From Harmonia axyridis (taxonomy: Eukaryota > Arthropoda > Insecta > Coleoptera > Coccinellidae), in assembly GCF_914767665.1 (NCBI RefSeq), contig NC_059502.1:64276031-64340030 (forward strand): DNA of 64,000 nucleotides, in the 5' to 3' direction. The translations under genes were made by a program, and so were the position numbers. The stretch's first letter is position 1. Each line of letters starts with the position of its first letter. Positions 10,801-25,800 of this stretch are shown one piece after another. Below the pieces are notes generated by a model, which saw nothing but the letters and a program-made list of their open reading frames with translations, ran no database searches and was not told the origin of the DNA.

Positions 10801-13800
10801 ATTTTAATTCACGATAATGCCCGTCCACACCGTAGTCGTCTGGTTAATGAAGCGCTAGAAACTCATGCTATTGATAGGATGGACTGGTCAGCTCGCTCTC
10901 CAAACATGAATTGCATCGAACATGTCTGGTCTGAGATGTCTAGACAATTGTCAACCTTAGAACAACCGATCAATAACCTGGAGGACCTTTCTAACGCTTT
11001 ACGGGATATTTGGACGAATTTGCCCCAAAATTTTATAAATCGTTTGATCGAAAGTATGCCTCGTAGGGTAGAATGCTTGAGACGAGCTCGTGGGGGACCA
11101 ACTAGGTACTAGCTTAACCGAAACTTCAGCCTTGTGGTTTCATCATAAAACTTTTATGTTATTCAAACACAGAATTTTGAGTGTTCCTAATAAAGTCTTT
11201 TTTTCTCTCCAACTTTTCATTTTTTCATTCTTTTCTCAAGTGAACCATATTATCAACTGAAAATACTCTGATATCTGACTAAATTTATAATCTTGGAGCG
11301 GATATTTCAGAAATAAATTTAAAACAAGTAAGTGATCCCTATCAATTGTTGAGCAGTGTATTTCAATCTGAAATAGGGAGAATCGAAGCAACTGTTGAAA
11401 AGTTATAGGAATTAAAATAATGAATACTTACTACGTTTCAAATAGGACAAAATAGTTACAGACATCAAAACAAGGAGTATTCCAGCGCCAGCGGCAGGAA
11501 GTATAATCTTTATGTCCGTGTAGAAAGAGTCGTTATTGTGCTTATTCTTCATGAGATGTTGAGATGGAATTTCTAAAAAAAATCAATCGATTATTGATTA
11601 ATGAATGAATGAACGTTCTTTTTGGGCACTCAGTCAGTTCGCATAATGTAATATCATATTCGAGATGAATACATATAACGTATAATAACAAAAAAAAAAC
11701 AAAAAAGAGAATACCAGCCAAGGAAAGAAAATAAATCCGAATTGGCAGAGTTCAAATGTACCTCCATCTTTCGTGAGCGTTATGAAGGTGAATTCCTCAA
11801 AAGAATAACCAGCCACGTTGTGTGCTTCCACTTTTACTATATATTGTGTAGCTGATGACAAGCCGGTGATCGATGTTTTGCGTTGTGGTTTCAATGCATT
11901 GGACACTGAAAAAAAAAATAAAACTTTAATGATACTATATTTGCTGCGCTTATCGGAAACTAAAAAGTGAGTCGAGATAAAAAAGTCGTTCAATTGAGAA
12001 AGTTTATGAAATTGAAATGAAGTAGAAATTTTTGTTTATTATGAAGTGCAAATGAATGATTCTATATTATTAGCACAAAGTTTATCGTCGAAATCTAACA
12101 CGCTTTCAGATTTTTTAAAATATTTTAAAAATTTCAATGATATTACTACATATTTAAAATTTTATTTATTCTACCTGACTTTCATTGTCTCTACTATAAT
12201 ATGTACTCACCGAGTGTCCATTGTGAATCTACAGATTTTCTATACTGTAGAACGAAATACGAAATTGGACAACCATTGTCTGGCCATATGTGTAGCCTTA
12301 ATATCACAGATGTAGAATTAGGAAAGACAAAAGAAGAGGATGGCGGTACGCCAGGAGGACTTCCTTGGGTGCGAGCTTGTAAAGGATCACTGGCAGGAGA
12401 AGTGCCAATCTTATTGGTTGCCGTCAGGTACAAGTGGTATGTAGTTCCGCATGACAAACCCTGCAATCATTTTATTGGAATACGTGCAATAAATCTCAGG
12501 GATGAGAATCTTTTCAATAAATCATCGTAGATTCATGATGTTTATGATAATATATTTATATTTGGGACTATTTTACCTTCAATTCATAACTAGTTGCGTG
12601 TCGAGATAGCGCTACCTCTTCTAGATTTTCATGCTCTTTTTTGAAACTCAGCGTGAAACCACTTATGGGAGCTCCCCCGTTACTACCTGGCTTCCAGTGG
12701 AGGAGGATGCTACTGCTTGTCGCACTAGCCACGTAGAGAATAGGTGCAGATGGCGTTACTTGCACCAGGAGATAATATGTTATTCGATCTGATCCTTGTC
12801 CGTTATCAACCTATTGAAAACAACTTAAATTGGTATCTACCAAAATTATGTAACGAAATCAAAATGACTGCTATTTGATACCACAAAAGCTTCGTTCTGA
12901 GTTAGTACCAGTTAAAAAATAGTTTATATTTAGTAGGAACTCTGCTAGTTCATCTTTAGAACATCAATACTTAGTTTTAAGTTTATACTTATGGCATAAA
13001 GATCCAAGACGTAGGTACTATTTTGCTCTCTTAAATTTTCTACATATCACGCTTGTCATTGAGGCTGAACATTACCGGACTATATTAATCCCATTTACTC
13101 GGAGAAGGAAACTTCTAGCTATGAAATCCCTTTTTGAATAGATATTGTTACATATCTTAATTACTGCTGATACGCGAAGTGCTTCAACATCATCCTGGAA
13201 TCAATTTTAGAATCATGGTTTTTCGCCATTGGTTGGAAGATTTTACATTTCCCGTGATTTGGACTGATTAACGAGACTTTACTCAGACGTACTCAAAATG
13301 TGCTGGTTTGAAGAAAGAAAACTTAAAGGAGAATAAATAAGAAATAAACAGCTGTAAAGTACATAAAAGCCAAAGTATTATAGATAAATGAAGATGAATA
13401 GTTGCTTCCTAGGTGAAAGTCTCCTTCTCATATAATATGTAGTTTAGTTCTGCATTTAGATGTTGAAAGAAAGGCGTTGAATAAAAATACTTTGTAAATT
13501 TTAAATTGAAGATCCCTCTGTAAATATTGAATTGAATAATTGGAACGTGTTGAAAAACAAAATTTCAGCGTATTTACATAGCTCATATTATTTTATTTCT
13601 CGACTGACTTCCAACTGAATGTTAAAAAATATAAGGTATATAGAAACTTATTTCTAAGAGAATTATGTGGAATTGAAAGTGAAAAAATTAAAACACATTG
13701 ATTTAGTAAGATTGGCTTTGATCTAACCTGACATGAGTAATTTCCAGTATCAGACTTTTGCAAGTTCGAAATGATGAGTTCTCCAGTATCAAGTAGTTGT

Positions 13801-16800
13801 TGATTATGGTTTGCTCCTCCTTTTAAAACTTGCTCTCCGTGAATCCATTCTCGTCTAGGCGAACCCACAGATTCACACGGTATCGTTACCGAACTCCTCC
13901 ACGGTTTCACAACTAAACCGCCGAAAGAAACAATTCTTGCTGGAACTGAAACAATTTTAATACCTATATCGATGATTTCAAATCCCCCTCAGAAAAGTGG
14001 AACAAAAAACGAATAAAATCAATATGGTCTCTAATTCTAAAAGCATTTAGCCAATAAATTTATAATGTTCTCACCTCTCGAGGTGATAACTTGACTGACT
14101 GTTTTCGAATTTGGTCCCTCCCCTATTCTGGTCGAGGCTGTTACCCAAAATTGGTACTCAATAAGCGGCTGGATATTCTTCACCTCGTAATCAGTCTGTT
14201 GAGTTGATATAGTCTGTTTGTTGTGGTCGATTTCATTACCTCCGTCCATACTTCTTTTGTAAAGGTTGTACTTGGTGAGCATTCCATTGGGCTCGATAGG
14301 TGGTAGCCACGATACTCTTAGTGACTGCGGACTACTTACAACTACTTTGATATCGAAAGGTGGACCAGGAACTGTAAACATAATTATTTTCTCTAATGAA
14401 TGAGTTCGATTATGGATCACAATGTTCTTGCTAATGTTGACTGCGTGCACTACACTCACCGGCATAAAAAAGCTATCAACATTTTTGGAAATCTTTTGTG
14501 GAGTTTGTTTCAATACCAAAGAAATTATTTTCGATTTGGTGTAGAAACAATTGAAATCGTTGAAAAATTAAGAAAGTTCTTGGTCAACGAACTTCAGCAA
14601 ATTTTTTTTTCCGGTGAGTGTATTATGTTAGTGAATTGTTTCTCCAAACACATTCGATCAGATTTGATAGAGGAGGTTCACTGCAATCTAATAATTTATC
14701 TATTGTGCCCCCCATCAGAGCTATTCTCGCCATAACTCGCCTTCTAGTTCCAGAGTTCTGATGAACTCCAATATCTGGGATGGCTTCAAGGAAGCTAATT
14801 CTTCCCTTCTACAAATTTCGTGTTCAAAGCAGGTTGCTATGGCATGGTATTCCGTCACCAGGTGATCCGGAGTTTCTTCCTCCTTCCCACAGAATCTGCA
14901 CTCGTCATTTTCTGTTAGACCCATTCCCATGAGGTGTTTCCTAAGGCGACAATGTCCTGTGAGGAATCTTGTGAGAAGGTGTAGCATATTTTTACTAAGA
15001 TTCAGATACTTCTTGGATCTCGCAGAGTCAAAGTTTCATAAAAAACTTTTTTGAGTGATCCAAACCAGGAAGATTCCACCTCTTTCGGTTTCTTCCTTCT
15101 CCTGAAACTCTTTCTTGTAGGTACAGAAAGGTTCCGAGATGATGAAAGGAGTTTGTGCTCCTTTACTGGCATGTGTGTTGGCCTCTTCATTCCCAAATAT
15201 AAACTCAACATATTAATTATGAAAAAGAAACAAAAATTGCTGCAAAGTTGAAGTTGAGCGACGCTTTCAGGCTACATTTGAAAGTACTCACTGTCAATAA
15301 CAACAACAACAAAAAAGACTCGCGCCTTTTTCAACTGCTGCTGGATTTTCCAAATTTTCAGTTCAAATCAATTCATATTGAATATCAATAAGCTTTCAAT
15401 CCAATCATAATGCAGTGAATCTAAATTTTATCAATTATGCTTTTATATACTCACCATCTTCACCGGTCTGGCAGTAGGTTGGGGCAGTGAGAACACCATC
15501 TCCGACTTTGGTGTAAGCTAATACTTGTAGACTATAGTTGGTGAATTTACTTAATCCTGTGATGACGGTTGTTAAGGCAGTAGTTTTTCTGGTTTCCATC
15601 TCATCATTGCCTGAAAATTCACATGTGAATTAGAATAATTGGTCAATTATAAATAAGAGAATTCACTGAAGGCCACCTAATCGAAGAACTTCGCGTCTGT
15701 CATATTAGCGTTGTCAGATATTTTGAATCGTTGAAGCTGTGGTTCGTTATTGATTATCCATTATTTCCCTGCTTTTCATTTCATATCAGGTTCATTTACT
15801 CAACATTCAACGAGTCAACTCTGTTTACCTCATCTATATATCTCCAATATTGTTTCAATTGTGGCGTAGTCTTGTAGGGAATCTATCGATTCCCTCGAAA
15901 ATTCTGTTCTGTTCTGAATGAAAGTGTATTTTATTTACGTTTACTTTCAAAACCACAAAATGAATAACCCTTTATATCATATCACTGAAAGAGTTCAATG
16001 GTTGTTCGGTAGGATTAGATGACTTTTAGACAGAAATTTGTTTTCGTAGTCCTAAATGTGGTTTTCTTTCAGATATTTTTCAATCAATTTCAGATCACGA
16101 AATTCTAATTGATCCGATTTGACCGAAGACGCAAAACACTATAAATATGAGATAAAAAAATGGAGAACCCTAAACAAATAATAAAATTCACCTACCTCTC
16201 AAGTTATCATCTAAAACTGGTTCGTAAATCAATTTGTAACCCTGCAAGAGACCATTACAATGTATAGTGGGCGGTGGTTGCCAGCTGACCTGTACCGACT
16301 GGGATGTTAGAGCAGCACATCTGACATCATCGGGAGGCATGCTTGGAACTGTAAAAAATGGTCTTCATTGATTCATCTGATAGAATAATTCACAATCTGG
16401 CTAATATGTTCAATATTTTTTCCATGATGTTTAGATTAGTTTGTAAATAATCTCTTAATTCGGTGAGTTCCTAGTGGGTATAGAAATTACACAATTGTTT
16501 AATTGGACCTCAGTCTTCAAGTTGATTTACTTATGTGATTCATCAACTATTTTTTCAAATAAATAAATATTCTAATATCATAAAACACGTCAATGCAAAA
16601 TCTCTAATATTTCTAATGTCTCTTACAAAATTTTATATCTCACCTACCATCTTCCATTGTTTGTTCCGTGATAGCCTCAGATGTAGGTCCCATGCCAACT
16701 TCGTTGAAAGCTTGTACAACTATTGTGTATCGTGTGAATTTTTCTAGATTAGATAAAAGAAGTTCTCCACCATCTTCTCCATCTCCTGGTACCGATGTGA

Positions 16801-19800
16801 AGTTGTACGATCCCATACTTGATGTACGATAGCCAATATTGAAACCTTGAATATCTCCATGACGTAGCTCTGGGACTGGAGGAGACCAAGTTATCAGCAT
16901 TTCGGTGGATGATACTGGTCTAACCTACAGATGGAAGCAGATAAAAGTGAATATTTTAAAGGAGCAGGTGAAATATGAATTTTGTTACTATTTTGTCTGG
17001 ACTATTTGTGAAATAAAACTCAGTAAGAAAAGCAGAGAATTCTATTCCCGACTTACCGCAACATTCAGTGGTGGACCTCCAGGCCTTTGTGGTTCAGTTT
17101 TCACAGAAAGCTCGGCGCTAGGATTACTCCTCCCAGCAGGTCCTTCGGCGATAACGCGAAATATATATTTTGTGGCAGGTTTTAAGTCTTCAATTAGGAA
17201 AGCATAAGATAAAGGAACATCTGTGACTTCAATGTATTGCCACGTCTCTGTAAATCAATGAAATAAATTCAGATCAAGACAGAATTAGCTCATGAGGAAA
17301 TTATGTGAAAACTGCAATTTGAATTGTGGAACATTTAAAGTAATGTTTTAATAGTGGAAAAAGTGACATACGTTATATTATTTTTAGAACATTTGCAGTG
17401 GGAATCAAAACTTCAAAATCAAGACACATAACCACCTTCAGTTAGTCAAATAATGTACACTGCTAAAAAATCTAGAAGATATCTCTAGGATCGCAAAATT
17501 CGAATAATTACTGGAGTGCCTAGATACTGAAACAACAAATTGAAAAAGTGGAAGATGTTGTAAACTATTGAAAATTATGAAGCCAAATTCAATGTTTTTA
17601 ATTCGAACCACTCACTGTCTTGTTGCCTGTATTCAATTATAAACTTGAAAACCTCAGTCGAATCCCCCGATCTATGCTGCCACTTCAAGTTCACAGATCT
17701 GCTTCCTATCATGGTAGCCTCAACGTTCTGTGGACTCATTGGCGGTTCTTGAACTAGAAGCTGAACAAGCTGTTGATCTTTCCCGAACATATTAGTGGCT
17801 TGACAAAAGTAAGCACCATTGTCTGTCGCATCTGAATTGAGAATTTGCAATTCTGCCGATACGCCATCAGGAGTTACATCTTGTTTTATATTCAACCTGG
17901 ATACAAAAGGAGTTATTAACAATGGAATCAAATAAAACTAATGTCACATGATAACAGGTAATTGGACGTCCAGATTGGACTACATCCGAGCCAACCGTGG
18001 CGGTCATATGCCAGAAATCATATTTAAAATGTAATGCCACAAGATTATCTTGCGGATAAATGAAATTCATGTCAATCGAATAATCCATCGTTGTTTTATT
18101 GCAATTTAAAGTTCTATAGCTCTAAAAAAACACCCTTTACAAGAAGGACCTTCAATTCTTTATTGCTTAAACGATCGATTCATCTGCAATTTCAAAGTAC
18201 TGACCTAGTGGTAATTAGAGATTACCTGTAGTTAGTAACAGGATTCAATTCCTTTGTACCTCCTCGTAACCAAGCCACACTGATCGGCTTATCACCATTC
18301 ACGTCACAATGTAAAACGGCTTTGTCTCCTTTCTTGACAGTAACTTGTCTTGAAGGGACGGCAAAATAAGGTGAAGCTGCAAAGTATCGAATTGGATTTT
18401 TGTTTGGGTGTGTTGATGAAGACATACAATTTACCCTCAACTGGATCACTTTTCCGATACCCGACCCTATGCCATTTTCTGCTTGGCATAGGTAGTATCC
18501 TTCCCTATCTTCCTTAACATGTTGCAGCAGCAGAGTACCGTTTCCCAACAACTTTGTGAATGTGTGGTCCCGAACTTCTTCATAATTGCCTGATTTGCTA
18601 GCTAAGCGAAAGGAGTATGTGAGTTTATTTTAAATCAACATTCCTCGAAATAAAAAAAAAATCAGAACGATCACTATCATCTTTCAAAGTTTGTCATAGA
18701 AATTTCAAACATATAATTGCAAGAAATTGTTTACATGAAATAACCTTCACGAATTTTTTTCTCCAAATTCAATAATTCACTCCTTGCTATACTTTTTATG
18801 TTTTACAAAAAAAAAAAAAAATTAGCTCCTTCTGGGTGTTGCAGTTTCTTTGTCAGTTAGTATATTTATTTTTCACAACATGAAAAAGAGTGAATATCGA
18901 GAAACTGCCTACTTTCCCTTTTTATAAAAAAAAACGTAAAATCAACACAGAGCAAAATTATGTTTGTTACTAATTGATTGAATACGCCCAACACCAAATT
19001 TTTGGAGTTACATTCTAATAATTGCGAACGTAAAAAAAATTGTTCTTATTCGTTGCGTTCTTGAGTACTCGGCAGGTATTTGTACTTAAAATAGGTTGAA
19101 TTTACACTAATACAATTAAATTCCGTTAATAATCTCTTCAACAGACCTGCTTTTTTCCATGTAACTGTTGGAGTTGGTACCCCTTGAGCTTGACAGTGTA
19201 AGGCAACATTGCGCTTCCTTTCCACACTGACATCAACAGGTTCGACCAACCACCTTGGGGGCACTGAAATATAGATAATAGTAAGCGGACACTTTATTTA
19301 CAAACGTGCAGCAATTTTGATGGATTTGTTGCTTCAACGTTGAACGATGGTATCACTTTATCGTGGTCTGGTGGCATTCTTGGATCATTGTTCAATGAGA
19401 TTTTCTCCAATTGTTTTGCTCGCAGATGAGAAATCGATAATTTTCAAGAGGGTAATAAAAAAATATAATTTTTTTTTGTATATGATTAATAGATATGTGA
19501 AAAATATATGCTATTTAGAAATGTAACGGACCTTCGGTGTATCGTTCTGAATGCAAAGTGTTAAATAAAAAGTTTAATTTATTCATACTGAACATTACAA
19601 ACTTTTGATTGAAGTAAGTCTGAATTTTAGAAGTCTGCAGAACTTTTTACATGTGATTATTTTTCAATTGAATCGTTTGATTACCTTCATTATATTCGTG
19701 AAATAGTGAAACATATGTATCTGTAAGGGAGGTGATACATATTGAATATAAACGTATATTTATACTATGAATTTATTATGTTTTTGTTATAATCCGATAT

Positions 19801-22800
19801 CTTCGATCGATTCTCATCTGCGCAACTTGTAATTGTTAACAATCTCAAATGTAGAACTATCTCGAAATGGATGTTCAACGAAGTAGCATCGTTATGACGA
19901 CAAAGAACTATTTTCTCGTAACACAGAACTCTTGCATTGGTGCCGTGGGTGGAACACTGATACCTCACTCTACACATTTTGTTGGATAGGTAATGGCTAA
20001 ATGTATTGCTGCAAGAAGCTATTGTGAGAAACAATTATCAAATTACATCCCATATTGTGGCGGTTGTGAATATTTTAAGCTGCAAACCATTTTAATTGCT
20101 AAAATTGAAAAATATTCATCGTAACATCAGCACTACTCTCAACCTTTTTTCAATAGGTATAATGGAATATGCATATCAATTCATGAGGTTTCTCATTGAT
20201 ACATAGGGAATTTATATTCAGAATTGTCATGATACTAGTACATTAGATGTTCTGAAGGAATTTTTTTTATGTCCCATTCGAATGAAGCATCTCATTTCAG
20301 TCAAATCTTTATTTTTTTTCTATTTGTTACATAGCCCATTTATTTGTAAATTTTGATTTCGTGTGACCCTAGATAAAATGAAATATGAGTTAAAAACGAG
20401 CAAGATCTTTGAGTGAACCAGTTAAGAAATATAGTTCTTTAACTATGTTTTTTCTAACTTGAGGTTTTTGTGATCATTAAAACGGGATTCTTTATCCTCA
20501 GATTAGATCTGAATCCTTCTTAACTATTTGAAAAAAATCAACCCCTTGTATTTTCCTTGTATTTTAGTACCTAACTGACTATTTTTCCCCAATATTAATT
20601 TGCTTTTCTTCAGATCCTCCATCGTCAAACAAGTTCAACAATACTACAATTATTTCCAATGATGACTCTTTGAAACAATTAGGCCAGTAACTGGGGAATT
20701 TATTCGAAAATAATTCCTTTTTAAAAATGTATATTTATCTTCCACTGCTTCTGCCACAGATACTGAATTTTTTTTACAACCCTTATAAAATGTAAAACCA
20801 TATGATACTCTTCAGTATTGTTAAGTGCTGAGGGCAGTTGTTTTTGAAAACCGACTCAATTCAGGGAAAAGTTTCTTCTTAATTAAGGTCTGCAAATGAG
20901 TTTTTAAATATTATGCGGTATAAATCATTATGTAGTATGATTCTTTTCAACATATTTGTTTTGTTTTCAGTTGAATAACAAAATTTTATTCTGATGGATG
21001 TATAAATAACTTCTGCATTTGAAAAAGTAGTGGAATAAATCAAAACTTATTCAATACTCATTGAGATGTGAAATAGGATATATGCTAAATGTGGAGTAAA
21101 AAAGAATCTTTGAGGAGTAGTGGAGTTGATATCCGATGAATATTTCTCCAATCTAGCACGTAACTATATACTACACAGTTCATGCACAGTTACTCGGCTA
21201 TCTAAGAAGAAGAAGAGAAAAAAGTCGAAGAAACCAAAAAGAGGGTGCAACAGTACCTTGACCTTGGGGTCCAGTGGACGCATGTGCCAAAGCAACTGAA
21301 ACTGGTGTCGGGAGAGATCTAGTAAGGAAGGAAGGAGGACGAAGGGTATGTTACCTTTGACCTGCAGCTTCGCGGTGTACCTGACCTCGGCGGCAGGGTT
21401 GCTGGCCACGCAAGTAAAGTCCCCCGAATGGCGGGAACCGAGACTAGAAATGCTGAGGAGACTAGAATAGGGATCAAGGGCTGAAACGTTTACGCCCAAC
21501 GACGGAGTCAGTGGCTGGCCGTCCTTGAGCCAGGACACCACCAGTGGCGGGTCGCCAGAACTCACGCCACAGACAGTTCGGGTGCGCATGCCTTCAGACA
21601 GCCCATCTTGGAAGGAAAAAGGCTCAATAATAGGAGGAACTGAGAGAGAAAAGAAACAAACATCAGAAAGAGAAAGGGAAGATTAAAAGTGCCGGATGGC
21701 ACAACCATTTACCGTTAACTAATAATTGTTGCATATGAGATACCTCTGCGGCTGCGTTCCTTACTATGCACGTGTAATTCCCATTGTGATCCGGTGTCAG
21801 GCTCTCGATAACTAAAATGCTAGTAAATTGATCCACTTGTGTTACTGACATTGAGTGACTGGGCTGTACCATGTTGCCGTCTTTGTGCCACGATATGGTC
21901 AAAGGGAGGTCCCCTTTCGTTACCGAGCAAGTGAGACTTGCTCTATCGCCTACGTGAAGTGTCTCTTCTGTGTAGAATGGGCTAACCTTAGGGGGTACTG
22001 TAATGAAATCTTAATGAAAAAGAGGAATTCCTTTTTACAATCCCTAAATTTCTGTGTGTTTCCTGTTCGTTTGATGTTTTAGTGTAAGTGGACATGTGAA
22101 TATGAGCTGTAAAAAAGTTAAATGTGATCTACAAAAAAATTCGCTTAGTATACATTTGATCCATAGTTGGCATCTCGATCAATTATAGGTGTAGTTCTTG
22201 ATGCTTATTTTTTTCTCGAAATTATATTCTGTGACAGGTGATCGATTTCCTCCTGTGATATTGCATCCCAGACAATCTTCAATTGTATGTTTGTGGATTG
22301 ACTTTAGTCTTCTACCCATCGTGTCACACACACGTTCTATAGGCGTATGTTTGGGAGTTCTTAGTGGCCACGGCAAGATATTAACGTTAGCCTCTTCGAA
22401 GCACTCCATAAAATGCTCACAATACTGGGTACGGACATTATCCTGTAGAATAGGTTCCTCTAGTTCCTGAAGGAATGGAAGTATACCACCTCATTAACAC
22501 ATTGGAAAGAATTGTATCTCATACCATAAGTCCTATATGCACTTGCCACTCAAAAGAAAACTGCATATTGTGATGTTTTCCACGTCTATGTCTATCCATA
22601 AAGCAATCTGAGGCAGAATCGAGATTCGTCACTGAAGGCCACCCTGAGCCACTCTCAAGATATACCACTCCGAACGTTGCTTTCTATGACGAGCCATCAG
22701 CGGAAGCTCAAGATGTGATCAATAGGTCTGCAAGCCACAAGCTTTAATTCGACGGTTTACTGAATACAGAGTTACAGAACGTCCTTCGTTTCGAAAGCAT

Positions 22801-25800
22801 TGATCAGCTATTGATCTTGTACTCGAGAATTGGTCTCTTGATGTCATAAATCGAGAATGACAGTGTTGAACCTCATTTGTCCATCTTGGCTGTCCATTCC
22901 ATCGTGAACGACGTATTCTAGACCATGCTAGATCGTACTACAGTAGATTGGATACGGTTTAGTTCAGACGATTAGAAATTTCTCTGAATGAACAACCATC
23001 TTCATGTATTCCAATAATGTGACCACTATCGAACTCACTCAGTTGTCGATCATTTTTTAGTTTTCGCACTGTAGTTATAATCGCAACCCCAAAAGGCCGA
23101 AAAAAAACAAAAAAATTGTTACTAGAAACAATATTGAAATCTTTCTCAAGATATAACCAATAAATACGATTGTAATTACAAGTGAAAATTTTCCATGGTT
23201 AATAGATTACTTTGAATGGAATTTTAACCAATAACAACCACCAATAGTTGAATATTTGTGTTTGGACAAAATATTCTACGCCTTTTTGGTTTTGCATTTT
23301 TAATGTTACAGAGTGTATTCTAATGAAATAATAAATACTGAACAACTGTGAGATCCCACAGTTGAGACCATTAAGAGCACAACTTTTCTTGTTAAAAACT
23401 TTTTTGGAAAAATCCCATTTTCATCGAGGGAATAGTTTTTTATGAAGGCATCGGGATAAAGTTTTCACTACTGCTACTTGGTTGAAAGGTTTATATTCAT
23501 TTTATTCATTCTTTCTGATTATTATTTCACAATTCCTTCAAGAAATCTTTGTTATTCTATTCGTCAAGAGTCGCAGTTCTCTTTATTGTCAGGAAGCATT
23601 TAGGTTCCTTCTTTACATTTTATGTTATCAAGATTTGACCCATCCATCAGAATATCTTCCTTCATATCTTACACACTTCCATTTCAGGCCCATTTAAAAT
23701 ACAAATCGGATAAAGGAATGTATGTAGCCTTGTTCTAACCTGCGCACCATTTTAACCTTTTCTTTGATTAATTTATGTAAGTCCAAGTAGTATATGTAAT
23801 CCAAAGTCACTTGAACTAGTCCATAAAAACGCTTGGCCAGATGTCACTTTGAAGTGAATACCGCGATCCACTAAATACCAGGGTTTATTTGAAAGTATCG
23901 TTAGGCAATAAATTCACTGGCTCCAAAAAAATTCTGGAAACTTGGACAACCTTTGCATAATCGAAAAATTCTGGTTTCCTCCAAGTGACTTTGGATATAC
24001 TATACAAGTTCATTATAAGATCGCTCTTTGTTCATTTCGATATTTCATTTTGTGAAAATATTACTGATTGATGTCTATATCATTGGAGGATAGATTTTCT
24101 GTAGTGCCCAAAGCAGCTACTTATAACAATGAATGAACTTTTTTCCATTTTGTTCAATGTAATAACATTTAAACCTGAAGAAATCACTTTGAATGAACGT
24201 AATCTTTCATTAAGAAACTCTGCACAATGGTAACTTTTTAGTCTCGGTGATTTTATTATCTAGTCGCCCTAAAGTGCTGGAATCAAGCCCCTATAGCCCG
24301 GTGAATAGAGTGTGTTGAAATTTTTAAGTTGCCGCAACTAAATTATCGCCTGTGGGCGGGTTTTCATAACAATTCATATGTTCTATTTTTGTAATTAAAA
24401 AGTTGCTTGACAAAAGTTGCTAGTGGGCGGGGTGTCTAAGAGATTGTGCAACAGGTTCTTGTTGACTCTCGAATATAAAAACACTCTGAATCATAATGCT
24501 AATGACATAATTGGCACTCAGTATCTTCTCCATTGGCTGGCTAATTTCTTTTCTTGTTTCAAATAATTTTGTCTGTTATTTTCCATAATTCTTACATATC
24601 CTTCTTCATAAGTATGAGTGCCTTCTAGGACATGTATTTATAATTGAAAGGAACTTCAAATTCCAGTTTATCCATTTGAGCCAGTGTGAAAGATATAACT
24701 AATTTGCTGCAATAAATAATTTTGAGATCATTTTGATTTAGGAGAATCCTTTTTATTAGCGGAACCTTGGAAGTCTTTGATGATAAAGATTATCGTATTA
24801 TTCCATAAATTTATCTATATTCGGAAGGTTAAAAACAAAATAATATCGAGTAAACTCACCAATAACAGCTACTTCACCGCTGCGTCGTGCACTGTGTCCT
24901 TGCTTGTTTCTGGCCCAACATGTGTAGACGCCGCTGTCTGCCTTCTTCTCAACTGGATTTATTACTAGTGTTCCATCCGGCATAACTTTCTGCCTTAAGT
25001 CATCTGGTAATTCTCTTCCTGCTCTTTCCCAGTGAATTTCCTCTATAGGATAACCAGCCACTGGACATTTCAGTTGAAGTACCTCTCCTGACACGGCAGT
25101 AACTTTTGGGATGAGTCGAATGTAAGGCATTCCTACAAGAATACGCAGTGTCTGTAATATTGTATAGGTCAAAAGAAAGAGGTCTCATAAACTCTTCGAT
25201 AATACTTCCTCAGAGTAACGAACAAAAAGAATATATATCCCTTTGATAGCACAAAGAACCTTGAAAATGGAAGTATCTACGGAAATAAAAAAAAAAAAAA
25301 AATTGATTGGATCGGATTGATTGAACAATATAGAATCGTTAAACCAAAATTCATTTTGTGTAGGGAAACTCACCATAAACATTTAGTCTAGCTGAGTGAG
25401 AACTAGTGCCAGCCCTATTCTTCGCTGTGCATGTATACTCGCCACCATCTTCCACCATCACGTGACTTATATTAACGTGACTGATGACATCACCATGAAC
25501 GGTCACATATTGTCCAATAACAAATCTGAAAATTTCAGTCATCAATTACATCAAGAACCCTCATACATGAGGTTTTTAATTTTTTTTTATTTCTGTGCTG
25601 AATATCTACAGATGCCGACACTATAACGCTTGACCTGTTTGACGTTTTTTTAGAAGTTAATTATGGCACTGCAGAAATTAAAAACTTTCACATTCATCCT
25701 AAGTTATAATATTGACGTTGTATTAATTTATTCCGAGCGATTGATATACTTTACAGACAGCCATAATAAAAATACGGTGAATTACTGAAAGAAAAATTGT

